A stretch of 64,000 nucleotides of DNA from Vibrio inusitatus (GCA_024346935.1 AP024878.1:1674001-1738000); one strand, 5' to 3'; positions 1-9,722 are shown, counted from the stretch's first letter. Notes: generated by a model from the letters alone, not told the origin. Numbers and translations are program-made.

Positions 1-907
1 GATACTAAACACCAGAGAAACAACCTCTCTCTAGTAGGCTTAAATACAGACAGATGGAACGTTTTGATACGCAGTTACAGCATCGAATCGAAGGTTAAAA
101 GCCTTTCCAGTGAGCACCGCAACCCGTTTGTGTTTGAGAAAATGAAAGCTTGTAAAATTAGCAGACTACGTAAGGCTACTGCTTGGGTGGTGACCTCATG
201 GATACCAATGAATACTGCCATGGTGTGGATATATTTTAAAGCAAAGGAGACTTTCTGCGAGATGAATATCGCCTAAAGATCTTAAACTCTGAATCAAGGC
301 AATAGAATTACTCCTTGTGGAAAAACCATTCTAGGTAGTAATAGGTAGTTGGAGTAAGTCTAATTGCGGAAATTCAAATCAAGTTCAATTTCACACAAGG
401 CCGCTTCCAAGTTATAGCCAACTAACTGTGAAGGTTCTGGACAAAAGCTTGTTAATTGTTTTACTAAAATAGCAATTAACGGATTACTTATAGTATTGAA
501 AAAACTCCAAAGGTAGCAAGATCAAGCTCACTGATTCAACGGTTACGTTGCTTTAACGAAATGCTAATCATTGTTGGTAACAAGTATTACCCCCTCTCGC
601 TTTTGCTTGCTCTCAACTTTGCTCCTACCAGAAAAGTACCCTCGTGAGGCCTGTGGCATCTGTCGTGGCGCCATTCTATAGTGGCCATGTCTTTGAGCTT
701 TAATATCCCATACTATCAGTATGGTTCTCTCTCTTTCTTTGCCGCTTGATGGCCTCAGGTTCGTACGCATGGGTGGTTGATTGCCCTTGCTCTTATCTCA
801 CAGTCAAAAATAATTGTCATAAGTTCGCCTCCCATCTACTTAAAACCTCAAGCATTTGAGCACAAAAAAACCGCATAACCTGGACGGCTCTCACAAACTC
901 TCGCGGA
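1..907. other. Gene-poor left end, no supported gene
   Basis: No open frame here has a convincing family match, signal peptide or ribosome binding site. Short frames at 64-276 (+) and 564-770 (-) have atypical composition and no recognisable motif. One copy of a diverged 72-bp repeat lies at 426-497. The stretch may hold decayed coding DNA, but I cannot identify its source. Confidence 0.5.
426..497 (+). repeat. Diverged 72-bp repeat, copy 1
   Basis: It aligns without gaps to 1626-1697, exactly 1200 bp downstream, with 53 of 72 positions identical by hand count. Both copies stay open in the same frame, and the differences there are largely conservative (I/L, F/L, K/Q), followed by a stop. This suggests two decayed copies of a short coding segment. 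The family is not recognised. Confidence 0.6.
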
Positions 908-1318
908 TTAGTAATCAGTGATACACTCTGAAAATACAGCATTTTCAAAATCATTAACATATTGTGCCTTTAGGTTGTCAGAGTAGCCCACAGGCTTGCG
1001 ATAAGCTTCGGCATAAACCTCGACAGTGTAGTCGCGCATCCTCCGCATTAGGTCAGCCGCAAGGTGGGCAAATTCTGCAGCTTCGGGGGTCTCTGCCGCT
1101 AGGGCATCTAATTCGTTTAGTGCGTTTGCGTTATCAGCAAGCATGGGCTTGAGCGCTTGGCTCATTGGCTTGCCGTCTTGGCGGGCTCGCATGGCGTCGC
1201 GGGCCAATTCACTGAAGCTAGTACAAAATTCAGCTTTTGCAGCGTGGTCAGGCACTTGGGCTGATACTGATGCGCTAATGCTAACCGTGATGGCGACTCC
1301 TATTAATAGTTTTTTCAC
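908..1318 (-). CDS. Small secreted protein, unknown function
   Basis: Family not recognised. From the GTG at 1318 the product is 136 residues. It opens with two lysines, a hydrophobic run and an Ala-x-Ala site (SASVSA then QVP), which is a classic Sec signal peptide. An AAGG lies just upstream of the GTG. An upstream ATG at 1399 would add 27 residues ahead of the signal and is less likely. The mature part is acidic, alanine-rich and probably helical. It has one Cys near its start and one near its end, which could form a periplasmic disulfide. No operon partner is seen: the neighbours on both sides are gene-poor. Confidence 0.6.
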   Translation of the reverse strand: MKKLLIGVAITVSISASVSAQVPDHAAKAEFCTSFSELARDAMRARQDGKPMSQALKPMLADNANALNELDALAAETPEAAEFAHLAADLMRRMRDYTVEVYAEAYRKPVGYSDNLKAQYVNDFENAVFSECITDY

Positions 1319-1399
1319 TTTTTTGCCTTTGTTGTTGCCTTGATTGAGTCGAAGCATGCTAACAAAGGCGAATATCCCTAGAAACTGGCTTAGTTTCAT

Positions 1400-1789
1400 A
1401 TAGGCGAGGTATACTTGCTAAATGTGTGATGCGCGAGCATTAAAAATCCTGCTAAACCTATTTTTCAGCATACCTGTTGCGCACAAACTCGAAGAGCTCG
1501 CCGTCGAATTTGACCTATTCTTTTGACTTGCGGCCATTGTTTTGCGCGATGCTCAGCACCTCGCAGCGCTTTAGTGCTCATTACTATAATGCGTAGGCAT
1601 CGGCACTGGGTTAAGAATTGCCCTGCTGTAACGGTTTTGGACAAAAACGTATCAGCGCCTTTCCTAAATTAGCATTTAATGGATTATTTTTGGTATTACA
1701 AGACCTCTAGTGCAGTGACATAATTTACACAGCCACTACACTAACAACCTTAGCTTAAGCCTATAACGATGAGCCCCACTGTTATAGGC
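1400..1789. other. Intergenic stretch, no gene seen
   Basis: The 390 bp between the small secreted protein and the sensor kinase hold no supported gene. They carry the second copy of the 72-bp diverged repeat (1626-1697) and an inverted repeat reaching into the end of the kinase gene (1757-1791). Confidence 0.5.
1626..1697 (+). repeat. Diverged 72-bp repeat, copy 2
   Basis: Partner of 426-497, about 74 percent identical with no gaps. It reads as an open frame ending in GLFLVLQDL and a TAG stop. The other copy ends GLLIVLKKLQR and then TAG. Confidence 0.6.
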
Positions 1790-1791
1790 TT
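1757..1791 (-). terminator. Hairpin at the end of the RND operon
   Basis: AAGCCTATAAC (1757-1767) and GTTATAGGCTT (1781-1791) are a perfect 11-bp inverted repeat with a 13-nt loop. The stem overlaps the TAA stop of the kinase gene (1790-1792). No U-run follows on the minus strand, so this is not a canonical intrinsic terminator. It could act as an mRNA 3' end stabiliser. Confidence 0.4.
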
Positions 1792-3196
1792 ATGTCGGCA
1801 ACTCAACCCGCACTAACAACCCCGTTTGTTGATTGCTTAACTCAACATTGCCACCATGACTGCGGATGATGTTTCGAGCTATCGCCATTCCTAAACCTGT
1901 TCCGCCTGTTTCTCTGTTGCGTGAGGTTTCTAAACGATAAAACGGTTCAAATACTTGTTCAAACTTATCTTCTGATATGCCATCGCCACTGTCTTGAATT
2001 TCGATAACCAACGAACTTTGAGCAGGCGTCGAGAATGACACCTCGGCGTGAGAACCATACTTAGCACCGTTTTCAATCAGGTTTCTTAATGCACGCTTAA
2101 GGCTTACCGGGCGGCATGCTAGTGTCACTAAGTCAGATTCATTAAATTCAACAGAGTAACCGACTTCGACTAGGTCTTCACATAAGCTGCCTAAAAAGGC
2201 ATTCACCTCAACGGGCTTTGTCACTTCGGTATCTGAGGATAGCTTCATAAACGAAAGTGTTGACTCCGACATTAACTGCATCTCTTCGAGTGTTTTTAGC
2301 AGTGCATCACGGTCATCACTTTCTGGCATCATCTCTACACGCAGCAGCATACTGGTAATAGGTGTGCGTAAGTCATGAGATAGTGCGGCAAGTAATCTCG
2401 CTCTATCTTCAGCAAAGCGCTGTACTCGTTGGTTCATTTGGTTAAAGGCACGAATCGTCTCGGTGATGTCATCTGTTCCTTGCTCTGCGATAGGCTCAAC
2501 CACTTCACCTCGCCCTAATTGTTGAGATGCCTGAGACAAGAGCTGTAATGGCGTGGTGATTTTTTTAATCATCACCGCAATACAAACCAGTGTCAGCAGT
2601 GTTGCAAGGGCAAAAAAGGTCATCCCCTGCTTTATTGCAATTGCACTCAGCGTTGAAGAAGTGGCAGTGAGCTGTAGCCAGCGATCGTTTTGTAGATGCA
2701 CGACAACTCTTAATTCTGTTAATGCCTTATCGTTGCGCTCATTAACGTTCTGGGGTGCGCTAGACATTAACATAGGCTGACGCTCTTGCTTGACCCACAC
2801 CCGACCTTGATAGCTTTGACCAAGTTCAGCCGTAATTTTGTTGACTACAGCCTGTTCAGAACCATTCATGGTCACGCTACTTAAATCCATACGCTTTTGA
2901 ATGCTGTGGCGAGCATAATCATTATTGAGCGGGTTGAGAATCGAGCCAAAGTCTTGTTCTCCTTCCACTTGCTCAACTGTCTCTACAACCGTGACAAACT
3001 TTTCTATCTGCTGGCTCTCATTAACTTCGGAAATTGCACCGCTATAGATCTCGCTCAAAATGCCAAAGGTAACAATTTGAGCGAGTAACAGCACACTGAG
3101 TATTGCAAGCAGCATTTGAGAAAACAGGCTACGCCCTACCTTTTGGCTAAGGCGACTGATTAAATTTAGGACAAGATTTTTAGCAGGGTTTAACAT
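1790..3196 (-). CDS. Sensor histidine kinase of RND operon
   Basis: Inner membrane two-component sensor of 468 residues, expected to phosphorylate the regulator encoded just upstream in the operon. Visible parts: first membrane segment at about 26-46, periplasmic sensing region of about 140 residues, second membrane segment at about 191-210, HAMP linker, phosphoacceptor motif SHDLRTP with His274, N-box NLIENGAKYG, and the G1/F/G2 boxes (DSGDGIS, FEPFYR, GGTGLGMAIA). All key catalytic residues are present. The ATG at 3196 overlaps the regulator's stop as TAATG, which fixes the start and implies translational coupling. A longer frame to 3238 would run into the regulator gene. EnvZ-like architecture; ligand unknown, perhaps a pump substrate. 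Confidence 0.9.
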   Translation of the reverse strand: MLNPAKNLVLNLISRLSQKVGRSLFSQMLLAILSVLLLAQIVTFGILSEIYSGAISEVNESQQIEKFVTVVETVEQVEGEQDFGSILNPLNNDYARHSIQKRMDLSSVTMNGSEQAVVNKITAELGQSYQGRVWVKQERQPMLMSSAPQNVNERNDKALTELRVVVHLQNDRWLQLTATSSTLSAIAIKQGMTFFALATLLTLVCIAVMIKKITTPLQLLSQASQQLGRGEVVEPIAEQGTDDITETIRAFNQMNQRVQRFAEDRARLLAALSHDLRTPITSMLLRVEMMPESDDRDALLKTLEEMQLMSESTLSFMKLSSDTEVTKPVEVNAFLGSLCEDLVEVGYSVEFNESDLVTLACRPVSLKRALRNLIENGAKYGSHAEVSFSTPAQSSLVIEIQDSGDGISEDKFEQVFEPFYRLETSRNRETGGTGLGMAIARNIIRSHGGNVELSNQQTGLLVRVELPT

Positions 3197-3909
3197 TAAG
3201 ACTCGACCTTCTCGGTAAACATGTATCCACCACCCCAAACGGTTTTTATTAACGTCGGGCTCTTCGGATCTAATTCTACTTTCTTACGTAAGCGACTGAT
3301 TTGGTTATCAATGCTACGATCAAACGGGTTTGCTTCTGCGCCTTTGGTTAAGTCCATGAGCTGATCTCGGCTGAGAACTTGTCTTTCATGGGCTAAGAAC
3401 GCTTTTAACAAACGAAATTCTGCTGCGCTTAACGCCACCAGCAAGCCATCATCACGGGTTAACTGATGCTGATGAATATCAAGTTGCCACCCGGCAAACT
3501 TAATCATGGAACTCTGCTGCTTTGGCATTTCAACATCGGCACTTTTTTCTACCCGTCTCAGTACAGCTTTCACACGAGCTAATAGCACCCGAGGGCTAAA
3601 CGGCTTAGTGAGGTAATCATCTGCACCTAACTCCAAGCCAACCACGGTATCTGCATCTTCACTCATGGCGGTTAAGAAGATAAAAGGCGTGCTCTTTTTC
3701 TCTTGCAGTTCTTTACACAGGGTTAAACCGTCATCACCAGGCATCATGATATCGAGGATCACCAAGTCAAACTTTTGCTTGGCAATCGCGGCTCTCATTT
3801 CATCACCGCCATTGGCTTCAACTACGGTGTAATCATGTTGAGAGAGGTAACGCCCCAATAGGGTTCGAATATCGTCGTGATCATCAACCACCAGTATCTG
3901 TTTATTCAT
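3196..3909 (-). CDS. OmpR-family response regulator of RND operon
   Basis: Cytoplasmic DNA-binding response regulator of 237 residues. The N-terminal receiver domain has acidic residues DD at 9-10, phosphoacceptor Asp53 (ILDIMMPG) and the conserved Lys in YLTKPF. The C-terminal winged helix is of OmpR/PhoB type, with a recognition region around SIDNQISRLRKK and the terminal WGGGYMF hairpin motif. Its start overlaps the end of the RND pump gene by 8 bp and its stop overlaps the kinase start. The probable target is the operon's own promoter, where tandem 10-bp-spaced repeats occur (9723-9770). This is inferred from position and from the family's tandem-repeat binding mode. Confidence 0.92.
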   Translation of the reverse strand: MNKQILVVDDHDDIRTLLGRYLSQHDYTVVEANGGDEMRAAIAKQKFDLVILDIMMPGDDGLTLCKELQEKKSTPFIFLTAMSEDADTVVGLELGADDYLTKPFSPRVLLARVKAVLRRVEKSADVEMPKQQSSMIKFAGWQLDIHQHQLTRDDGLLVALSAAEFRLLKAFLAHERQVLSRDQLMDLTKGAEANPFDRSIDNQISRLRKKVELDPKSPTLIKTVWGGGYMFTEKVES

Positions 3910-6900
3910 TGCACACTCTTTGGTTTGTTATCGCGCCTGTTGAAAGTGGCGATAACCACTGCTTTATGTCTTGTCCAACCCCAAGCATACAAGGAATGAT
4001 GACAAGGGTAATCACTGTCGCAAACAAAATGCCAAACCCAAGCGAAATTGCCATTGGGATCATCAGTTGTCCCTCTTTCGATGTTTCAAAAATCATCGGT
4101 GCCAATCCACAAAACGTGGTCGCGGTGGTTAGAAAAATCGGTCTGAAACGCCTTGTTGCCGCATTAACGATCGCCTCGCGCCACGTTTCTCCCTTAGCTC
4201 GGTTGCGGTTGTAAGTGGTAATCAACATCAAGCTGTCGTTCACAACCACACCACAGAGCGCAATCACCCCAAGAATACTGATGATGCTCAGCGGATGACC
4301 AAGAATCATATGCCCTAAAACCGCACCCACTACACTAAATGGAATCGCCGCCATCACAAGCAGTGGCTGGGTGTAGCTCTGAAACGGTATTGCTAATAGC
4401 GCATAAATCACAATCAACGCAAGCAAGCTGGACTTGCTTAGAGCACTCAAACTATTCGCGGCATTTTTTTGCTGGCCACCTAAGCTGATTTTGAGGCTTG
4501 GGTAGCGATGCTCAAGTTCAGTAAAAATCCCTTGCTGTAATGATGCCACTAGTTGTGGTGTCTTACTTCGGTCAGCGACATCTGCGGTCACTTCAACAGA
4601 GCGACGACCATCACGGCGAGTCACTTCAGAAGGTGCAACACTGTGCGCTACATTTGCCACACGAGAAAGCGGTACATACTGACCATTCGGTATTTGAATC
4701 ATTAAATTGTATAAATCCAACTCACTCTGCCGATACTGCTCATCGAGCTGAACTTTCACTGCAACCTCATGGATACCTTGCTGCTGTTTCAGTGCTGTTG
4801 CACCAAAAAAGGCATGCCTTAGTTGCTGCGAAATATCATCAGCGGTAAGCCCCATCGCCAAACCAACCGAACTAATGCTGACGTCTAACTGGCTGTTACC
4901 ACTAGAAAAACTGCTTGAGATTTCACTTACGCCCGAAAAAGCGTGCAGCTCAGAGGTTAATAGCTGACTCGCTTCACGCAAAATTTGGGTATTTGAGTGG
5001 TTCATTTGCACCGTTAATGCAGGGCCACCACCGGGACCACCTCCCGATGTCGTATAGCGCATGCTCTCTACACCAGTAATATCACTGTTTTCTGCGCGCC
5101 ACAGTTTTGCGATATCTCTTGTGCTGAGTGCACGCAGGCTAGGATCGCCTAAGTAAAGTGAAACTCTCAGTGTCGTGCCTTTTATCGACGTGGTTAACCC
5201 CGTTGCAAACTCCTCACCACCATTTTGTTCAACGATACGTTCAGCGCTCTGCTCTAATAGTTTTGCAACCTCTTCCATGCGTGACTCTGCGGTTCCATAA
5301 GGCATGGTTGCCACCACACGTACCCCATTCACTTCAAAGCGAGGCATGAGGTAGAACCCTAAACGACCACTGGCTAGCCATGCACCGACTAACACCATCA
5401 CGGCAATCGCCACAGAGAGTGATAGATACTTACGATTAATCACCGATTGTAGTGTTGGCTTGTACATTTGGTGGATGAAATGTTGCAGTCGTCTATCCAC
5501 CGAACCCTGCCAACTATCGAGTTTCTGACCGATTTCTCCTTTTGGTTTGTCTTTCATTCGACCTAAATGAGCAGGCAGAATAAACAGCGCTTCAACCCAT
5601 GAGATGGCAAACACACTAATTACGACTAAAGGTGTTGCCGCTTGAAGTTTGCCAATTTGCCCCGGCAGTGTCAGGATCGGCAAAAACGCCACCATGTTGG
5701 TTAAGATGCTAAAGGTCAGAGGCACGGCAACATCTTTCGCACCAAGGATCGCCGCTTTCATAAAGCTCATCCCTTGCTGGCGACGGTGATAGATATTTTC
5801 ACCCGCAACGATCGAGTCATCAACCACAATACCCAAAGCCATAATAAAGGCGAACATAGATACGGTGTTGATAGAGACATCCATACCTGGTAGCAGTAGC
5901 ATTGCGCCAAGGAACGAGGTTGGGATACCCATCGTCACCCAAAATGCGAGGCGATACTCCAAGAAAATACTCAGCATCACCAACACAAGCACCAAGCCTA
6001 AGAACGCGTTCTTTAGTAGGATGCTCATCTGGTTGTAGTAGTTGATAGAGTCATCATCGGCAATCACGATGCTCACACCCGGAGGCAGGTTCGTCTCGAT
6101 TTCAGGCAACACGTCACGTACTGCTTGAGAAACCCCAACTGGCGTTTGCTGACCCACTCGATATACCGTTAACCCTGACGCAGGCTCACCGTTATAACGC
6201 ATCTGGTGATCATCATCATTCAGTCCATCTTCAACCGTCGCAACAGAGCCTAAGCGCACAGTGCTACCGCTTTGTGTCGACTTAACCGGAATAGCGACAA
6301 AGTCTTGCGCGGTCTCTAAACGTCCATGCACTCGCACGCTAATATCACCCGACACGGTTTCAATTTCACCAGCACCAAAGTCAAATGCGTGTGTTTTAAT
6401 GGCGTTTGAGATGTCGTTTAACGTGAGGTTAAGCTTTTGCAACTGTTGATGATCGACGTTGACCTGAATCTCATGATCGAGGTCTTGCTCTAGATCGATT
6501 TGGGTAATGCCCGACTCTTGCAATAAGCGCTGACGTACATCTTCCGTCAAAGTGTGCAAAGCTCTCTTATCGACATTGCCATGCAAAACAATCTCCATCA
6601 CATCTTTTTTGCGACTCTTAATGTAAACACGCGGCTTTTCGGCTTCTAGGGGCAAAGTCGATAAGCGGTTGATCGCTTGCTCCACTTCTTGCAGCAAGTA
6701 ATTGACATCAAAGCCATCAATCACCGTCATTGAGACAGACGCTTTACCTGATTTTGATGTCGACGTCAGTTCATCAATCCCTTCTAAACTGCGAATCGCA
6801 TTCTCAATAGGAAGCACAACGCTCAAATCGATTTCATCTGGCGCTGCACCTGAATACTCAACATCAACGATAACTTCATCTAGATCAAATGCCGGAGTGA

Positions 6901-7009
6901 TCTCTTTTTTGATATTCCAGCTCACGAGCAAACCGCCAAAGATAAGCATTAACATCAATAAGTTTGGCGTCACCTTATCTTTGGCCATCCATGCAATTGG
7001 ACTTCTCAT
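3902..7009 (-). CDS. RND efflux pump inner membrane permease
   Basis: Proton-driven drug or solute exporter of the AcrB superfamily, 1035 residues, the usual length. It forms the inner membrane part of a tripartite pump with the adaptor and outer membrane factor encoded upstream. The sequence shows one N-terminal membrane helix, a large periplasmic domain, a helix bundle with the proton-relay motif GIVVDDSIVAGEN (both aspartates present), a second periplasmic domain with a Gly-rich segment SGGGPGGGPA, and a C-terminal helix bundle. The start lies 5 bp after the adaptor stop. The sequence looks divergent from the classical AcrB or VexB type, so the substrate is unknown. Confidence 0.92.
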   Translation of the reverse strand: MRSPIAWMAKDKVTPNLLMLMLIFGGLLVSWNIKKEITPAFDLDEVIVDVEYSGAAPDEIDLSVVLPIENAIRSLEGIDELTSTSKSGKASVSMTVIDGFDVNYLLQEVEQAINRLSTLPLEAEKPRVYIKSRKKDVMEIVLHGNVDKRALHTLTEDVRQRLLQESGITQIDLEQDLDHEIQVNVDHQQLQKLNLTLNDISNAIKTHAFDFGAGEIETVSGDISVRVHGRLETAQDFVAIPVKSTQSGSTVRLGSVATVEDGLNDDDHQMRYNGEPASGLTVYRVGQQTPVGVSQAVRDVLPEIETNLPPGVSIVIADDDSINYYNQMSILLKNAFLGLVLVLVMLSIFLEYRLAFWVTMGIPTSFLGAMLLLPGMDVSINTVSMFAFIMALGIVVDDSIVAGENIYHRRQQGMSFMKAAILGAKDVAVPLTFSILTNMVAFLPILTLPGQIGKLQAATPLVVISVFAISWVEALFILPAHLGRMKDKPKGEIGQKLDSWQGSVDRRLQHFIHQMYKPTLQSVINRKYLSLSVAIAVMVLVGAWLASGRLGFYLMPRFEVNGVRVVATMPYGTAESRMEEVAKLLEQSAERIVEQNGGEEFATGLTTSIKGTTLRVSLYLGDPSLRALSTRDIAKLWRAENSDITGVESMRYTTSGGGPGGGPALTVQMNHSNTQILREASQLLTSELHAFSGVSEISSSFSSGNSQLDVSISSVGLAMGLTADDISQQLRHAFFGATALKQQQGIHEVAVKVQLDEQYRQSELDLYNLMIQIPNGQYVPLSRVANVAHSVAPSEVTRRDGRRSVEVTADVADRSKTPQLVASLQQGIFTELEHRYPSLKISLGGQQKNAANSLSALSKSSLLALIVIYALLAIPFQSYTQPLLVMAAIPFSVVGAVLGHMILGHPLSIISILGVIALCGVVVNDSLMLITTYNRNRAKGETWREAIVNAATRRFRPIFLTTATTFCGLAPMIFETSKEGQLMIPMAISLGFGILFATVITLVIIPCMLGVGQDIKQWLSPLSTGAITNQRVCNE

Positions 7010-7014
7010 CAGGC

Positions 7015-8208
7015 TTAGTTCTCTTGTTGGGAATTCTGGATAGTTTTAATCGTTGTTCTCAGTGGCATACCCGAAACAGGAGAGCCAAGGTAAGAGCTCA
7101 CCACTCGCTCCCCTGCTTTTAGCTCATCGCCAATATAGGCAAAGGTGGCATTTCTGAACACGGGCTTTACACTGCGCAGTTCAAGCTTGTTGGCTTGATT
7201 CATGATCCAGACGTGGTTATCACTTCGCATCAGTTCATCCGGTAGCACACTCACGTTATCTAACGCCTTTCCCTTAAGGGTGGTATCGAGCAAGTCGTTG
7301 ATCATTACGCGCGGTTTGCCTTGGTTTTCAGGTAACAGCGCCAATGGATCGGCAATCGCAACCACCACTGAAACCATACGAGACTGGCTATCCATATTTG
7401 GTGCAATCGAGAGCACTTCACCACTGCGAGTTTGGCCATTCCAGTGTGAGCTGGTGATTGAAACCGAACTGCCTTTACCACTTTGATTGGCATACTCAAG
7501 CCACTGTCCACCAGCTTCTGACAATTCAACCGTCAATAGAAAACGGTCAGTAGAGACTAACTGGAGTAAGTCGCTACTGGTAGACACTCGACTGCCGATA
7601 TGAACGTTGCTTTGGATTACCTGCCCAGAAAATGGTGCTCGAATTTTGGTGCGAGCAAGGTTTAATTCGGCTTTCGCAAGATTCGCTTTGGCACGATTTA
7701 GGTTGGCTTTTGCCGCTTCTAGTTGTGGTAAACGCATCACTAAAGCGCGCTCATTTTCCGTAAGTTTATGACCCGTAAGTTGGTACTCTTTCTTAGCAAT
7801 GCTTTGACGCCCAAGTTCGAGTTTTAACTCAGATTCAGCTTCAACCACAGCCGCTTTCATCTCGTGGCACGTAATCAAATACTCGGCATTATCCAGCTCA
7901 ATTAAATTTTCGTGGTGCTTGATCTGACTCCCCGCAACAAGGTTTGGTTTGATTGCAATCACTTGACCATCAACCTCAGGGTATATCGAAATCATCTTAT
8001 CGGCACTCACGGTAGCCAATGCATTCAACTCAATATTGACTGTGTTTTTTTCAACAAGGTAGGTATCAACCAATCGCTCAACTTTCACTGGTTTTGCGCG
8101 CTGACTTTTTGGCGTCGATGCCATCAAATGCCACGCACCACCTCCTGCAAGTGACAGAACAAGAATGGGTGTAACAACTTTTTTAAGTGCGGGGGTGGTG
8201 ATTTTCAT
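7015..8208 (-). CDS. RND efflux periplasmic adaptor (MFP)
   Basis: Membrane fusion protein of 397 residues that links the inner membrane pump to the outer membrane channel. It has an N-terminal uncleaved anchor or signal segment (VVTPILVLSLAGGGAWHL), a lipoyl half-motif region, an Ala/Leu/Lys-rich coiled-coil hairpin (about 125-190), the second lipoyl half (RAPFSGQVIQSNVHIGSRV) and beta-barrel domains. There is no lipobox, unlike the two adaptors of the second RND operon. Its ATG at 8208 overlaps the stop of the outer membrane factor as TAATG. Confidence 0.92.
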   Translation of the reverse strand: MKITTPALKKVVTPILVLSLAGGGAWHLMASTPKSQRAKPVKVERLVDTYLVEKNTVNIELNALATVSADKMISIYPEVDGQVIAIKPNLVAGSQIKHHENLIELDNAEYLITCHEMKAAVVEAESELKLELGRQSIAKKEYQLTGHKLTENERALVMRLPQLEAAKANLNRAKANLAKAELNLARTKIRAPFSGQVIQSNVHIGSRVSTSSDLLQLVSTDRFLLTVELSEAGGQWLEYANQSGKGSSVSITSSHWNGQTRSGEVLSIAPNMDSQSRMVSVVVAIADPLALLPENQGKPRVMINDLLDTTLKGKALDNVSVLPDELMRSDNHVWIMNQANKLELRSVKPVFRNATFAYIGDELKAGERVVSSYLGSPVSGMPLRTTIKTIQNSQQEN

Positions 8209-9659
8209 TAGTCCATGTCCTGTGCTACTGATTGGGTGGTTTGGTTATCTGCTGGGTTTGGTTCAAATGTATTTAGATTGCCCGCAATCGAACGGTGCAA
8301 CGCGATACGCAAAGCAAACAGGTTTCCCTGGCTCTCAACTTGACTCTGCTGTAAATCAAGCTGCGATTGCTGCGCGATGAGCACTTGCAGAAAGTCCACG
8401 CTGCCGTTTTGATAGCGAAGTTGTTTGATTTGCGCCGTTTTTGAAGCTAGCGCTAAACGCTGTTCAATATTATTTAACTGAACGTGTTCGCTCTGCTCTT
8501 GGGTTAACGCGGTTTCGACTTCGCTGACGACTTGAATGACTTTTTGGGTGTAGTTATTTAGACTCTCATTCAACACAGCTTGTTGCTCTTCAATCACAGC
8601 AGTTCGTGCCCCACCATCAATGATCGGTACTAAAATTGAGCCTGCTAACTGGCTTACCCAATCACTCATTAAGTTCGAAATGTTGTTTGAGTTTGAAAGC
8701 AGTGAAGCGGTAATTTGAATTTGTGGGTAACGATCCGCCTCTGCCACCACAACGTTTTGTTGCTGACTTTGCACCGCAAACCACGCTTGCTTCAAGTCAG
8801 GTCTTTGATTGAGTAACTGCGCAGGAACACCAATGTTTGGCATCAAAGGTAACCTTGATAAAGGAGGTAAGTCTTTTAGAGTAAAAGAGAGATCGCCAGT
8901 AAGTACCTTGATCTGCTGCTCGATCACTTTTAACTCACTTTGAGCCGTCAGTAACTTAGCTTGTTGCGCTCGCTGTAACTGTTGCTGCTGCCAGATATCT
9001 TCAATATTGTTTTGTCCATATTGGTGATGGAGCGTCAGCATCTCTAGCTGTTTATCAAGCACGGTTAATTGCTGTGAATATAACTCGATCAACCCGTTCA
9101 GAGTGACGGCTTGATACCAGTTAAGCGCAATCTCAGAGCTCAATGTAATCGCTATGACATCCAGTTCTTGCTGGCTTGCAAGGTAATCAAATTCCGCAGC
9201 TTGCTTGGTTGCAGACAAGCGCGACCATAAATCGATCTCATAGCTCGCCATCACACCAAATTGAAATGTACTAGTGGAATCAGAAGATTGCATCGTGCGG
9301 TCAGCATCGAAGGTTGCATCAAGCGTTAGTGACGAATTCGCGCCCGCTTGCGTTGCTTTTGCTGCCGACTGTTGTAAACGATTAATTGCCGCCTGAAAGC
9401 TAAAGTTATTGCTTAAAGCTTGGGAGATTAAACTCTCTAGCTGCGGGTCATTGAATGATGCCCACCACTCTGTCGCCATTTCACTGCGATTAGCTTCACT
9501 ATGACTATTTTGAGTTGTCTTCGCAGTAAATTGCTGAGGAAGTGACTCCGTCAAAACAGGCATTGGTTCAGTAGGCATCGACTTCGAGGCACAGCCTGCC
9601 AATATCGTACTTAAACTCGCAATTAAAATGGATGAACGCTGCATAGGTGGTGGGCTCAT
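8208..9659 (-). CDS. TolC/NodT-family outer membrane efflux lipoprotein
   Basis: Outer membrane channel of a tripartite pump, 483 residues, first gene of the five-gene operon. It has a lipoprotein signal with lipobox LAGC near residue 22, then two long alpha-helical, Gln- and Ala-rich repeats typical of the OprM/NodT family. Motifs such as EIDLWSRL, LNQRPDLKQAW and the late YQNGSVDFLQVL are characteristic. Downstream, the adaptor start overlaps the stop. Upstream is the 173-bp divergent region shared with the AI-2E-type permease gene. Confidence 0.92.
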   Translation of the reverse strand: MSPPPMQRSSILIASLSTILAGCASKSMPTEPMPVLTESLPQQFTAKTTQNSHSEANRSEMATEWWASFNDPQLESLISQALSNNFSFQAAINRLQQSAAKATQAGANSSLTLDATFDADRTMQSSDSTSTFQFGVMASYEIDLWSRLSATKQAAEFDYLASQQELDVIAITLSSEIALNWYQAVTLNGLIELYSQQLTVLDKQLEMLTLHHQYGQNNIEDIWQQQQLQRAQQAKLLTAQSELKVIEQQIKVLTGDLSFTLKDLPPLSRLPLMPNIGVPAQLLNQRPDLKQAWFAVQSQQQNVVVAEADRYPQIQITASLLSNSNNISNLMSDWVSQLAGSILVPIIDGGARTAVIEEQQAVLNESLNNYTQKVIQVVSEVETALTQEQSEHVQLNNIEQRLALASKTAQIKQLRYQNGSVDFLQVLIAQQSQLDLQQSQVESQGNLFALRIALHRSIAGNLNTFEPNPADNQTTQSVAQDMD

Positions 9660-9722
9660 TGATAAACAGTGTCGCCACTATACGACTCAAGCCTTGATAT
9701 TTTTTGCCAAGCAATCACCAGT

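Noticed and set aside
64..276. 70-codon frame on the plus strand near the left end
   Set aside because: No recognisable motif, no good ribosome binding site, and composition unlike the neighbouring genes.
564..770. 68-codon minus-strand frame
   Set aside because: Basic, low-complexity product without a family signal; the region looks non-coding.
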